DNA from: Lasiosphaeria ovina | Lineage: Eukaryota; Ascomycota; Sordariomycetes; Sordariales; Lasiosphaeriaceae | Direction: 5' to 3' | Length of the DNA: 64,000 nucleotides | Assembly (NCBI GenBank): GCA_033439765.1 | Contig: JAULSN010000006.1 | Coordinates: 806,001 to 870,000, forward strand | Shown here: one piece after another, positions 22,925 to 33,432 of the stretch | How positions within the stretch are numbered: the first letter of the stretch is position 1 | How the letters are laid out: every line of letters starts with the position of its first letter | Notes under the pieces: generated by a model | What the model was told of the DNA's origin: nothing | What the model saw: only the letters and a program-made list of their open reading frames with translations | Database searches by the model: none | Program-made: the position numbers and the translations under genes

Positions 22925-24776
22925 ATGGCGTCGTCCTCGTCGGCTTACGTCCAGGCTGAGGCCTTCCCCGACGGCGTCACCGAATATGTCCCGCTGCGCA
23001 ACAAGAAGTACGACATGCGGAAACCCCATATCACAGAACAGCCGATTACACTGAAGAACTGGTGTAAGTGCCGAATCCCGCCCCCGTTCTCTGTTTTGGC
23101 TTGATAGGAGGCGTGTACTGACTGGGTTTCGTGTCTAGATCAACATGTCAACTGGCTTAACACGACATTTATCATCTTCGTCCCGCTCATGGGAACTGTG
23201 TCGGCATACTGGGTGCCCCTGCACATGAAGACTGCTATATTTGCGGTAGCCTATTACTACTTTGCTGGGCTCGGAATCAGTGAGTTCCCATTCGAATCTC
23301 GGACCAAGTCGGCGAACGGTTTGACTAATTAGTCTTCAGCTGCCGGATACCATCGCCTCTGGGCTCACACAAGTTACAAGGCCAGCCTGCCTCTCCGGAT
23401 TTTCCTTGCCGCTGGTGGTGCTGCTGCTGTCGAAGGCAGTGCCCGGTGGTGGTCGAGGTAGCTTCAAACCACCCCATTCGCCTTACAAGACCACTAGCTG
23501 ATCCTGATGATGCAGGGATCACCGCGCCCACCACCGTTACACTGACACGGAGAAGGACCCGTACTCGGTCCGTAAAGGGTATGTACCGCCTCCACTGCAC
23601 CGTGAACTGCACAAATTGCTAACATACTGTGCGCAAAATCTAGACTTCTCTATAGCCAGTGAGTATACAATTGTCTGCCATTTTGGAACCCCCACTCACA
23701 CATCACAGCATTGGTTGGATGGTCATGAAGCAAAATCCTCGCAGAATCGGCCGGACTGATATCAGCGATCTCAATGGTACGGATCCTCTACACTTCTGTC
23801 TTGGCGCTAGCCTTGGCACTCGATACTAATGTCACAACAGAGGATCCGGTTGTCGTATGGCAGCACCGCAACTACCTGAAGTCTGTTATCGTCATGGCTT
23901 TGGTTGTGCCCACGTTGGCCTGCGGCTTGCTCTGGGGAGATTTCCTCGGCGGCTTCATCTATGGCGGCATCCTCAGAATCTTCTTCATTCAGCAAGCCAC
24001 CTTCTGTGTCAACAGCTTGGCCCATTGGCTCGGCGACCAGCCTTTTGACGACCGGAACTCCCCGAGAGATCATGTGATCACGGCTTTCGTCACCCTCGGC
24101 GAGGGTTATCACAACTTCCACCACGAATTCCCGAGCGACTTCCGCAACGCCATTGAATGGTGGCAATACGACCCTACCAAGTGGGCTATCTGGATCTGGA
24201 AGCAGATGGGACTTGCCTACAATCTGAAGACGTTCCCGCAGAACGAGATTGAGAAAGGCCGTCTCCAACAGCTGCAGAAGAAGCTCGACCAGAAGCGAAC
24301 CACTCTCGACTGGGGCATCCCTCTTGAAAACCTCCCTGTGGTTAGCTGGGACGATTTTGTGGCCGAGTCAAAGAATGGCAAGGCCTGGGTTGCGATTGCA
24401 GGCGTGATTCACGACGTTGGAAAGTTTATTGCAGACCACCCAGGTGGCAAAGCCTTGATCTCAGCTGCTGTTGGCAAGGATGCCACGGCTATCTTCAACG
24501 GCGGAGTCTATGAGTAAGGACCACGTTCACTTCATCTATATATTCGCCTTGTATACTGACACTAGCTGCAGCCACTCCAACGCCGCCCACAACCTGCTCT
24601 CGACGATGCGAGTCGGTGTTCTTCGCGGAGGCTGCGAGGTTGAAATCTGGAAGCGCGCCCAGTCGGAGAATAAGGACGTCGCGGCCATCAACGATTCGAC
24701 TGGGCAACGGATTGTTCGCGCCGGCACCCAGGCTACTCGCGTTACCCAGCCAGTTGCAAGCGCTGATGCAGCATAA
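22925..24776 (+). CDS. OLE1: stearoyl-CoA (delta-9) fatty acid desaturase with C-terminal cytochrome b5 domain
   Basis: Eight exons: 22925-23063, 23139-23279, 23340-23457, 23516-23578, 23644-23658, 23709-23776, 23841-24513 and 24572-24776, 1422 nt, 473 aa, frame consistent throughout. It introduces the delta-9 double bond into palmitoyl- and stearoyl-CoA in the ER membrane. The three di-iron histidine boxes are HRLWAH (about 98-103), HRAHH (about 135-139) and HNFHH (about 272-276). Hydrophobic segments ([29 protein letters not shown]) fit a four-pass membrane protein. The C-terminal domain has the heme-ligand motif HPGG (about 381), the fused cytochrome b5 typical of fungal OLE1. Exon 5 is only 15 nt, between two canonical introns, and places LLYSH between histidine box 2 and the next segment. 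Confidence 0.97.
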
Positions 24777-26338
24777 CGTATTTGATACCAACAATTTGGG
24801 AGGCGTGAATGCATTTGTTTTAGACTGTCTAGCTATGTGTCGTGGTCGATACTAGAAGCGATCAAGGGCGTCTTTATCACATTAGAGCTGCTATCATTTT
24901 CACCGGCGAGAGATGGCATTGCTGCTGCCGTATAGGTGTTTGTGAGTGGCCAACTTGGCATGGCATTGCGGTAAAATACCATTATCCAACCTCGGGGACG
25001 ATTCTGCATTTTTGGCGTTCAAGAGGAGAGAGGAGAGACACTAGGTCAAAAGGAGCTTGTCTTTCATAGGGGGTCATAATGAGTGGGACGACAAAATAAA
25101 TAGGACAAGGATATCAATACACTGCACATATTTGAGTTTGTACACAAGTTAGGTTGGTGGACTGTCTTGGCCGAGCACATAGGAGTATAATTACATTTCG
25201 TACAAATTTCAACGTCATGAGACATGGGTATCTGCAATGTGGCGTCTCTGCATGAGGGCCTGGGGAGCTTCCGTATTTCCGTAGGACCCCGGGACAATGT
25301 GTCGGTACAAGGAGTACCGATATCCGTGCCGCCTGTCAAATAAAGTTCAACGGCTCGCCTCGGACACACCAAACATCAACTAGGTAGGTAAGCTCAGTCC
25401 ACCTCCGTCGGTGCCCTATGATACTACATCTATTCTGTTGAGCATGGCACCAACTAGCACGTAGACGAAGGTGTGAAGTGTTTGTCTATATGGTCACTGA
25501 GACTCTCTTCATTATGTGGAGAACCAAGAACTAATAGAAACCCGACTGCGCCGTCTCCTAACTAGGTACCGTTGTGTGTGTGTATAAAGACGTGAGAAAA
25601 TATGTCCGCCGAAAAACCCCTTTCACCCACAGCAGCAGCATGGGTAGAAGAAGAAAGGGGGTTGAGATGGACGAGTATGGGGAGTTCTCTAGCAAGAAAA
25701 AGAAAAAAGAAAAAAAATAAGGGTGAAAAAAATCATGCAATGGACCCGGCTGCTTTGCCTTGGCAACCAGTCAACCAGTGCTCAAAATGCCGCCCGACCG
25801 CGCCGTCGCCCTGCTCGCCATGATAAAGAGCAAATATCCTCCAACCCGAATTGAGGAACCCAAGCCTGTCCTATAAACCGAAGGCGCCTCGGCCCATGCT
25901 AGGGTACCGAGCCTTGCCTGCCCAGACCCTAAACCGCCATGTATGCTGTCCGTGAAAATCGCAATGCGTGTAAGGCTGTGAAAGAAGAAAGCCCCCGAAC
26001 TGAAAACCCAAATGAGCCACCCATCAAGCCGACTTTCGCAAATATGCCGCCGCAGCCGCTGTGGCCACAACCGAAAGCTTGTGATCTGCTTGACCAATAA
26101 AAATATACCTGTTGTCTCGAGAACCATCTGTGAACGGCCAAAGGATATAGGTAAAGAACTAAGCGTATGGGGATGTCTTCGTATCGAATTCCTTGGTAGG
26201 CGCAAGGAAGTTGCCCAAGGTAGGCAGCCTTTTCCCCACCATGACAGAAAATTAAACTGCGTGGAGAGGTGGGGGACAAAGGCAAAAAAGGAATGGGAAA
26301 GGAAAAAAACAAATCAAGGGGAAAATGGGGCAGCGTAA
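24777..26338. other. convergent intergenic region
   Basis: This 1.56-kb spacer lies between the OLE1 stop (+) and the SNF2 stop (-). It contains a purine-rich A/G stretch around 25680-25735 and a TAGGTAGG motif at about 25381. ORFs of 100-145 codons on the minus strand near 25771-26312 overlap each other in different frames and lack features. I see no gene. Confidence 0.45.
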
Positions 26339-29300
26339 CTACTTGAAAAGACTGCGCAGATCCATCAAGCGCTGTCTCGCCGCCTCGGTCCGGTCCATGA
26401 CCTTGTCCTTGTCACGGCCGTCCATACTGAGGCTCGCGAGCTTCTGCTTCTTCTCCTGTAGCTTGAGCATCTTCTCCTCGAAGCTGTCCTGCATAATGTA
26501 GCGGACTGTTCGGACCGGGCGCTTCTGACCTAAGCGGTGGACACGATCGACGGCCTGAGCTTCGGCCGCCGGGTTGAATTGCGGCTCCATGACGAACACG
26601 CTGTTGGCCGTCGTCAAGTTGAGGCCCAGTCCGCCAGCCATGATGCTGACGAGAATGACCTGCACTGACGGATCATCTCGGAATGAATCCATGGCGGCGT
26701 TCCGCGCCGTGCGCGTCATTTTCCCATCGAGGCGCGTATAAGTAATCCCGGCGTTGTCCAAGGCGATCTGTATCAAATCGAGATGCGACGTCCAGCCTGA
26801 GAAGACAACGGACTTGTATGGCGGCTCGTCGGGGTTCTGTTCGCTCTTTTGCTTCGAGGCCAGCAAGTCCTCGAGGAGGGCACGAGTCTTGGTGTGAGGA
26901 CCCGTATAGCGTTCGTCCGCCACAATCTTGCCTGTTCCACCCTTGTTTGATTTCGCTGACCGAGATTCATGTTCCAGGTCGGCACGGGTCCGGCGAAGTG
27001 GTACGCACGAAGAGCTGTCGGTAGCCTCTCCACATCCCGAACAGGAGGATCTGCCTTCGGCCTGTTGCTCACCGCGCAGTGTACCAATGCAGACTGGGCA
27101 GAATACGTGAAAGCATTGCGCCATATAGCCCATGATATCGTCCTCCTGTCGCTCCGATTCAAGGTCAATGACCTCGTTGGAGCCTAGCTTGCGATTGCAC
27201 CTGAAACAAGTATCGCTATTGCCCTCCTGCATCAAGTAGAGCATCTCGTAAGCCTTGGCTTCCTGCAACATTGGCTTCTCTTCGTCTTCGTCGCTCTCAA
27301 TGTCTATCGCAGTGTCTGCCGTCATGCCCTGAAGTTCGGCAAGGTCGTCATCATTGAGTAGATCCTTTCCGTGGGCACAAATCAAGCGGAGCTGGAGAAT
27401 AGAACGCAGGATATGGATCATTGTCTTGCCGCCAAGGATTCGCTCCTGTCCTATACCTTGGCCCGTCAGGACCTGCACTCTCTCCTGAGCGGTCTTAGCA
27501 AACCAGTCGTAGATGCGTTGTTCATCTGGGCTAAACGGGAGCCTGATAATCTCATCAACCCGCGGCGGTAGGTCGATTTTATCCTTCAGGCGGCGAAGCG
27601 TTATCGTGTCAATCAAGACCCGAAGCTTGGGCACAATTTCGGGGTCGGCGTTCTTGAAAGGGGTGATGATGTACTGCAGGAACTTGCTCTTTTCGTCAAA
27701 CGGCTTGAGTCGTACGAATGCCAGAAGTGACGCAAGATCTTCCAGCTTGTTTTGTATCGGAGTTCCCGTAACTGCCCACCGTCGGCTCGCCTGCAGTCGG
27801 CACACGGATTTGAACGTCAGTGTGTTCTGCTCCCGAATCATGTGGGCTTCGTCGAGGACGATTCGGAACCACGAAATCTCCTCCAGAGGATAGACGCCTC
27901 GCTTCTTCTTGACCCGCGCATTCAGCTCACTCGAGACAGAGCCGTAGGTTGTGATAACAATGTCAAACTGCGCCAGCTGCGCCACATCCTTCACGCGGTT
28001 GGGACCGTGATATATGTGATACGACAAACTGCCAGGCTTGACATGTTGCTTGATCTGCTCCTCCCAGTTTGTGACGGTGCTCAGGGGACAAATGAGAAGG
28101 GTTGCTTTTCCATTCTGCTTGATCGGCGTAAGGCCGACGCTTTGAGGCTTCGGAACGTCAAAGGATCTCGAGTTGTTGGAAGGCTTCTTCTCAGGCAGCC
28201 TTGGCTGTACTGGGGGCTGTTTCCACCAAGCCGCCGACTCGTCCAACGTTGTCGTCAAAAGAGACAATATACTAAGAGTCTTGCCCAGACCCATCATATC
28301 GGCAAGGATGCCACCAAGAGCGGCCGGCGGACGGTCCTGCTGTGCCTGGTTCGTGATGACGTTGTAGTATATATCCAAGCCGTGTTGGTTCTTCCTGCGC
28401 TGCCACGTGGAGCTGGCCACGGAATCGCCATATGCGGGGATCATGTCTACCTCCCTGTTGGTCATGAAGAAGAGGGCTTGGCGCTGATGCTGGAGCAGAG
28501 GCGTTACGATCCGTTCGTCCGGGTCCATGACTGGGAGGTCTTCTGACTTCTGGAGCGAGTCAAAGACGCCCATGACTTCAGAGCGGATCTCCTCCACAGT
28601 GCGCACCGTGGGTGGGTGCTGGGGATACGGAAATTTGTCTCCTAGACTGCTGAGGCGAGATGGAGGCGGGAGCCTGTTTTCTTGCGCCAAAGGATTGACA
28701 ACCTTCACACCAGCGTCGACCCGGGGAGGACTGAGGAGGTTCACTTGAAACCTAACCAAGTGTCTTCCCACGGCCACGGCAAATCTCCGAGGGCCGTACA
28801 CCATCAACTCAAACTTGAGGACGCACGAGACCGCCTGACCAGTCTGTTCACCAGGAAGCTTCCGCCGCATGGGTATCCGACAATCAGTGCGGATTTGGAA
28901 GGGCGAATCGAGAAGAGGTGCAAGACAGTTGGCCGTCCTAGGGTCCAAGTTTCCGAAGATTACGCGCGTATAGTCGTAGACGTGAATCTTACTCGTGGGA
29001 TCGTCTGCCCTTCTCTTGAGAACAACCTTGACCTGCGGCCAATAGCCAGCGCCGGCGATAGATACCATGTTGGGTTTGGGGGCCGGGACACGGTGACAGT
29101 TGATGGTAGCCCCTTCAATCATGCCAAAGCAGACCTCCTCGTCTCTGGTGACGTCCTTCGGCTTCTCAGCCATCACGACGGCGTCCGAGTCATTCTCGGT
29201 CAGATCGACCGTCTCCATAGGCTTCAGGACAGACAGCGAGGACTGGCTGTCAGTCGCCTCCTTCTTGACGTGCTCGCCCAATGAACCGCTGCTTAACCTG

Positions 29301-29941
29301 GTGAATCCGCCTAGGCCGCCGAAAGGGCTGTTCGCGCTTGGAGGGTCGGCTTCCGACTGCGTCTTTCTGCGCTTCGGCTGGGGCACGGCTATGCGCTCTT
29401 GAACATTATTCAAGCGCTCAATCCGCTGGCCGAATCCGTTCTGGAATATGGGCATGGTCGGGGGGTTAGGCGGGCGGGGGTTCTGGCCGTCGAAGGCAGG
29501 CACCGAGAGGCTGCTACCGGATGGGTTGCTGGGGTTTGTGAACTCAAAGGTCATGGCGTCGGGTAAGTTCGAGCTGCTCAACGAGCGGCTCGGGGCGCCA
29601 ACGACAGGTTGCGTCGTCGAAGAGGCGACAGAGGCAGCCCTCGGGTTGAGGAGCGTAGCCGCGTCCCACGGCATGGCGTCCCGCTGCTGGAGTGTGGTCA
29701 AGTTGAGACGTGGGTGGCCTAGAAGTCAAATATAAATCAGCACGACCTCTCGCGTGGTTTGTGGCAGGTTTGTGGACGGAGGCGCAAGGCTGCAGAATAG
29801 CATAAAAAATGCCGAGGGGGGAAGGCTGACGATCGCATCCGCTGCATCGACAAGTTTAGGGCGAAGGTAGGCATTTGGGCGCAATGCGGGGACCTGAAAG
29901 CTTGATTCATTCTCACCATTTGTTTGGTTGTCGGAAGCCAT
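26339..29941 (-). CDS. SNF2-family ATPase with HIRAN-like and RING domains (HLTF/RAD5 type)
   Basis: Two exons: 29917-29941 and 26339-29718, total 3405 nt, 1134 aa. The long frame itself starts only at TTG. A short upstream exon (MASDNQTNG) with donor GTGAGA and an acceptor CTAG at 29719 supplies an ATG and joins in frame. The N-terminal 200 residues are disordered with a PKRRK basic signal. A HIRAN-like segment is suggested at about 205-320. The SNF2 ATPase has Walker A-type GLGKT (about 484), DEAH (about 629) and TGTPIQNKLEDL. The RING Cys/His set (CFRC, CFHVFCPVC, CSGC; about 844-900) lies between the two helicase lobes, and the C lobe ends with DRVHRLGQKRPVR (about 1070). Proteins of this plan remodel stalled forks and ubiquitinate PCNA. 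Assignment to RAD5 itself versus an HLTF-like paralogue is unresolved. Confidence 0.92.
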
Positions 29942-29980
29942 TCCGACGGGTTGACCTTTTTTCTTCTTCCAGAAAAGCCC

Positions 29981-30011
<31 letters not shown>

Positions 30012-31210
30012 GCAACACGCAGACTAGCTAGCCTACTTCCCCGGGGCGTGATGCAACAAAACCCGGCATAACAGGAAGGCTGTCAGTTTGGGCGATGAGG
30101 CTGGCCTAAGTGGTGGGGCTTTAGACATGGGGTTGCAAATCGTGCACAGAGTACGAAATATCCAGGTTAGGTAGGTAGAAGGCTGTGATGTACGTTGGTG
30201 GTGGCGTGTGCCACGCGAATCTGCGGTGTAGGGCGCGTGGAGGGGTATTGATAGGCAAGCTAACTATAACGTCAGGTGGAACGAGGGGCACCGACCAGCC
30301 GCCGTGAGGGAAGGCACGGGGCCTGCGTGCAGCTTGGAGGAGGATAATAATAAAATAAAGAAAAGCGTTTTGCGTTTTGCTTGAAGCCAAGCCGTGTTGC
30401 TAAGGCCGGCGAGGATGAGGGCGGGGAGAATGACGGGAAGTGGCAGTTTGTGGAAGTGCTGCCGTCGACCTGAGTTGATACGGGGGCGTCACTTGCCCTG
30501 CTTGAGATGCCGAAAGCTTTATCGGAGCTCCAACCTGGCAGTCAGTCGGTCGGCTGGATCGATAGGCGCGTGACCCTGGACTGCAGAGATTGCGAAGCAC
30601 GTGCCGGCTAGACAAACACTAAGCTGGCAGGGTTGTAACGGGCAATCATCTCGACCGGCATTCGAGTTGTTGCTGGCACTTGCTGCAGCGCTGCTGTCTT
30701 CCATCTTGATTCCACCCAGCTTCCATGGTTTTTGGGAGCTAATTTTACCTGCTCGTGGCTATGGAGCACAGTCGAACTCTTGCCCCATTCAACCCGCATG
30801 ATCGCCCAGATACCACCAAGACGCAGTGCCATTCAGATGTTAGGTATCTAAGGTACTTATGTGCTTCCCTACTTTTTTTCCAGTTTATTTAGTTTGAGTG
30901 TTTTTCTATTTCACTATCAATACTCAGGTATAAGTGTTAAACCCCCAGATACGGATACTGGTAGAGCAAAAGCCACTTTACGGACTGTTATTACATGAAC
31001 ATTCAAGCGCAATGATGCCCGGAAACCGCAACCCTCCCGAGCGGATCCAACTTGGATATAACCATCTCGTGCTGAAATTCAACCAAGCATCGCCGGCCTT
31101 TGTTTCGCATACGAAGACGTGAAAAACAGTTAGTTGCCTGACATGTAAAGCAACAGTAGCTGGGGGCTCCCTATTAAAGGACGGAAGGAGTAAGTTTCTG
31201 GTATGGGCCG
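29942..31210. other. intergenic region upstream of the SNF2 gene
   Basis: This 1.27-kb spacer lies between the SNF2 start (-) and the stop of the doubtful frame at 31211 (-). It begins with a GCTGCT-type run at about 29986-30005 and contains TAGGTAGG near 30172. No supported gene. Confidence 0.45.
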
Positions 31211-32017
31211 TTATTGATCGTGTATGCCAAGCCTATCAGTCGTTATCTCAAACTTTAGTGGTAGCTGAATCTCAACCGCATGATCGCGGCCCCGGCTCCT
31301 CGTCCTCTGCCGCCGCCGCCGACGGCGGCCCGGGTCTTTCAGCGAGTTTGGAGACCGGGATCGAGACGGACTCTGGCTCCTTTTTCTGCAGCGGCCGATT
31401 TTTACGAACCGAACTAGGTGCGTTCTTCTCGCCGGCGAGCACGAGCTGTCTCTGGGGGCACTCCGTGACGCGTTGCGGGACGACGAGAAGGTGGAGATGG
31501 TAATCACGGAAGTCGATCGGTTCCGGCAGCGGCCCCTGAACGTAGCAGACTCGCCCGATGGTATCTGCTTGGCGGTAGTAGTGGTGGCGGTAACAAGGGC
31601 GACCTCTTCTCTCCGGTGCCTCTTTCTTCCTCTTGGCACATCCGACTCGGGTGACACGAACCGCCCCGCTGCATTCATGTCCTCGTCCCTGGGAACTGAG
31701 GCCTCTGGCTTTGCGCTCATTCTGTTCGAGCCTTTCTCGCCTCTGGCACGCTGTGAGGGGAGCACCGAGCAAGGTGGTCGAACTCGCCCATCAACCCACC
31801 CGCTACAAGCAGCTTGTGTTTCGAGACAAAGGGATGATGTTGGAGTATTTGTGCTGCGTACTGAACTGTGCCCCGCAACGTGGCTCGAGTGTCTTTGGAA
31901 AGGGAACTCAGGTCTACTAGACTTGGGATGGAAAGCCAGCTCTGACCTAGATTTTGATTGGGGAATCGCCGTTTCTCGCCTTTGACAAAGGAAGCGTGGA
32001 AATGGAAGGGGCGGCAT
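31211..32017 (-). pseudogene. Arg/Ser-rich frame, possibly a frameshifted gene remnant
   Basis: An open frame of 268 codons starts at ATG 32017. Its last 60 residues look protein-like: an Arg/Ser block (SQSPSRSRSPNS, RRRRRRQRTRSRGR) followed by HAVEIQLPLKFEITTDRLG. The overlapping minus frame at 31272-31772 has no ATG but encodes an apparently folded segment (GRVCYVQGPLPEPIDF and RDYHLHLLVVPQ). The simplest reading is one ancestral gene whose frames no longer agree, broken by frameshift, or one with unrecognised introns. I do not recognise the family. Pure chance in GC-rich DNA cannot be excluded. Confidence 0.3.
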
Positions 32018-32814
32018 GGCCTTGCGCAACAGCAGCCTCTTTAAAAAGGCAAGGCACAGTAGCACTGATGTGGCTGCCTATTTTTCAGGAAACCTACCAA
32101 CTTGCCTGACTCGTAGTCCTAGGAAAAGAGACACGCCGGACCTGGCAGATCCCCTTAGCAAGCACCCAGAGCTGGATCCGATAGGATCCTGACCACCAAC
32201 ACGGCAACTATCGTCGCTCGAGCGTCTCCTGTTACCCTCCAAAGAGAGTTCCAAGGCGTGCTTCTACCAGGTAGTGGCATACCCGGTCGGTGGGGGAGGG
32301 GACAGTTAAGTTTACCTAGTCAAGGCATCTCCCTACTTTCATAGGAGAGTGAGCTGTGATTGGTGTCTAAAGACGACAACTGACTGCCAAACTGCTGATG
32401 AGGCCCCAAAATAAGGCCCTTCCGGTTCCAGATTATGGATGCACCTGGTAGGTCGGTTGGGGAAACTGCCCATGCTGTTGCGGAACGTTGTTCCACAAAT
32501 AACTGCCTCGCCGGTAACACGTCATGGTCTATCCACTTTTTTATCCCATTGATTCCCCAAGTTTTGAGTGGCTGCTCCAGTTGGACTAGGCTGGGTAGAG
32601 CCATCCAGTCAAGTCGGGCACATGAAAGTTGTGTGCGTGTGTATGTTGATGCCTTGGCAGGGTCATTTCGACACCACTCTAGGCTGCCATGTCAATATAT
32701 GGTACCTAGGTAGTTAATAGTGTACAGGTAGTTGTTACAATAGCCTTGCCAGAAAGGAAGGCAACGAGGAGCGCGAAGCCTTGTGTAAAATGGTGAGCTT
32801 CGGCAGCTTTAGAC
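32018..32814. other. intergenic region
   Basis: This 0.8-kb stretch downstream of AIM41 contains a GGTACCTAGGTAG motif at about 32700-32712. No gene seen. Confidence 0.4.
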
Positions 32815-33432
32815 CTACTGCGGCTTTGCCACTTCCTTGACGATCCTGGCTACAAGTGACTTCTCAACATCCTTCCCGTCTAGGGGCCCGCCGGGCTTAA
32901 ACACCGCCTTCATCAACTCTCCGGCCAGAGACTTGGCGTCTTTCGATTCGAGCTCGTCCTTGGCGGCTATGATCATCTCTCGCAGCTGTTCTTCGCTGAT
33001 GCTCTCGATTCCGCTACTCGCTGCGTACTCTTCGAGGACGCGTACCTGCGCTTCCTCCTTGTCGGCCAAATCATCCCGTCCTGCGCCTCGAAACTCTCCA
33101 GCCGAGTCTTGGGATGTACGTGCAATTCTGCGTAGAAGAGCAACGAGCTGGAGGTTCGTCTTGATTGGCTTGTCCGTCTTGCTGGCGTTGAGCGTCGCTG
33201 AAAGCACAGAGCGTAGGACTGCCAGGCGCGTCGAGTCCTTATTCCTCATGGCCGTCTTGAGGTCGGTCTTAAGTTTTGCTAGCAGCGGCGGCGGCGGCGG
33301 CGCCTCGGACGAGTAGGAGCGGGGCATCTGCCTCAAAGGCGCCAGGCTAATTGCTTTCGTCATCGGCCATGTTTGTTGCAGACTCGGCCGGCCGAGCCTC
33401 CTGAATATGAAAGCCGAGGTTGTGCTCGCCAT
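32815..33432 (-). CDS. AIM41: AIM41-like mitochondrial protein with YqeY/GatB-type domain
   Basis: Single exon, 205 aa, ATG at 33432. The N-terminus is Ser/Arg-rich and lacks acids for the first 40 residues (MASTTSAFIFRRLGRPS), a mitochondrial presequence, followed by a Pro run. Residues about 50-205 form the YqeY fold: LAKLKTDLKTAMRNKDSTRL, then LRSVLSATLN, then a helical C-terminal part with EEQLREMIIAAKDEL and KDVEKSLVARIVKEV. Length matches yeast Aim41 and bacterial YqeY plus a presequence. YqeY domains resemble the tail of GatB amidotransferase subunits and may bind tRNA. Loss of Aim41 in yeast affects mitochondrial inheritance; molecular function is not established. Confidence 0.92.
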   Translation of the reverse strand: MASTTSAFIFRRLGRPSLQQTWPMTKAISLAPLRQMPRSYSSEAPPPPPLLAKLKTDLKTAMRNKDSTRLAVLRSVLSATLNASKTDKPIKTNLQLVALLRRIARTSQDSAGEFRGAGRDDLADKEEAQVRVLEEYAASSGIESISEEQLREMIIAAKDELESKDAKSLAGELMKAVFKPGGPLDGKDVEKSLVARIVKEVAKPQ

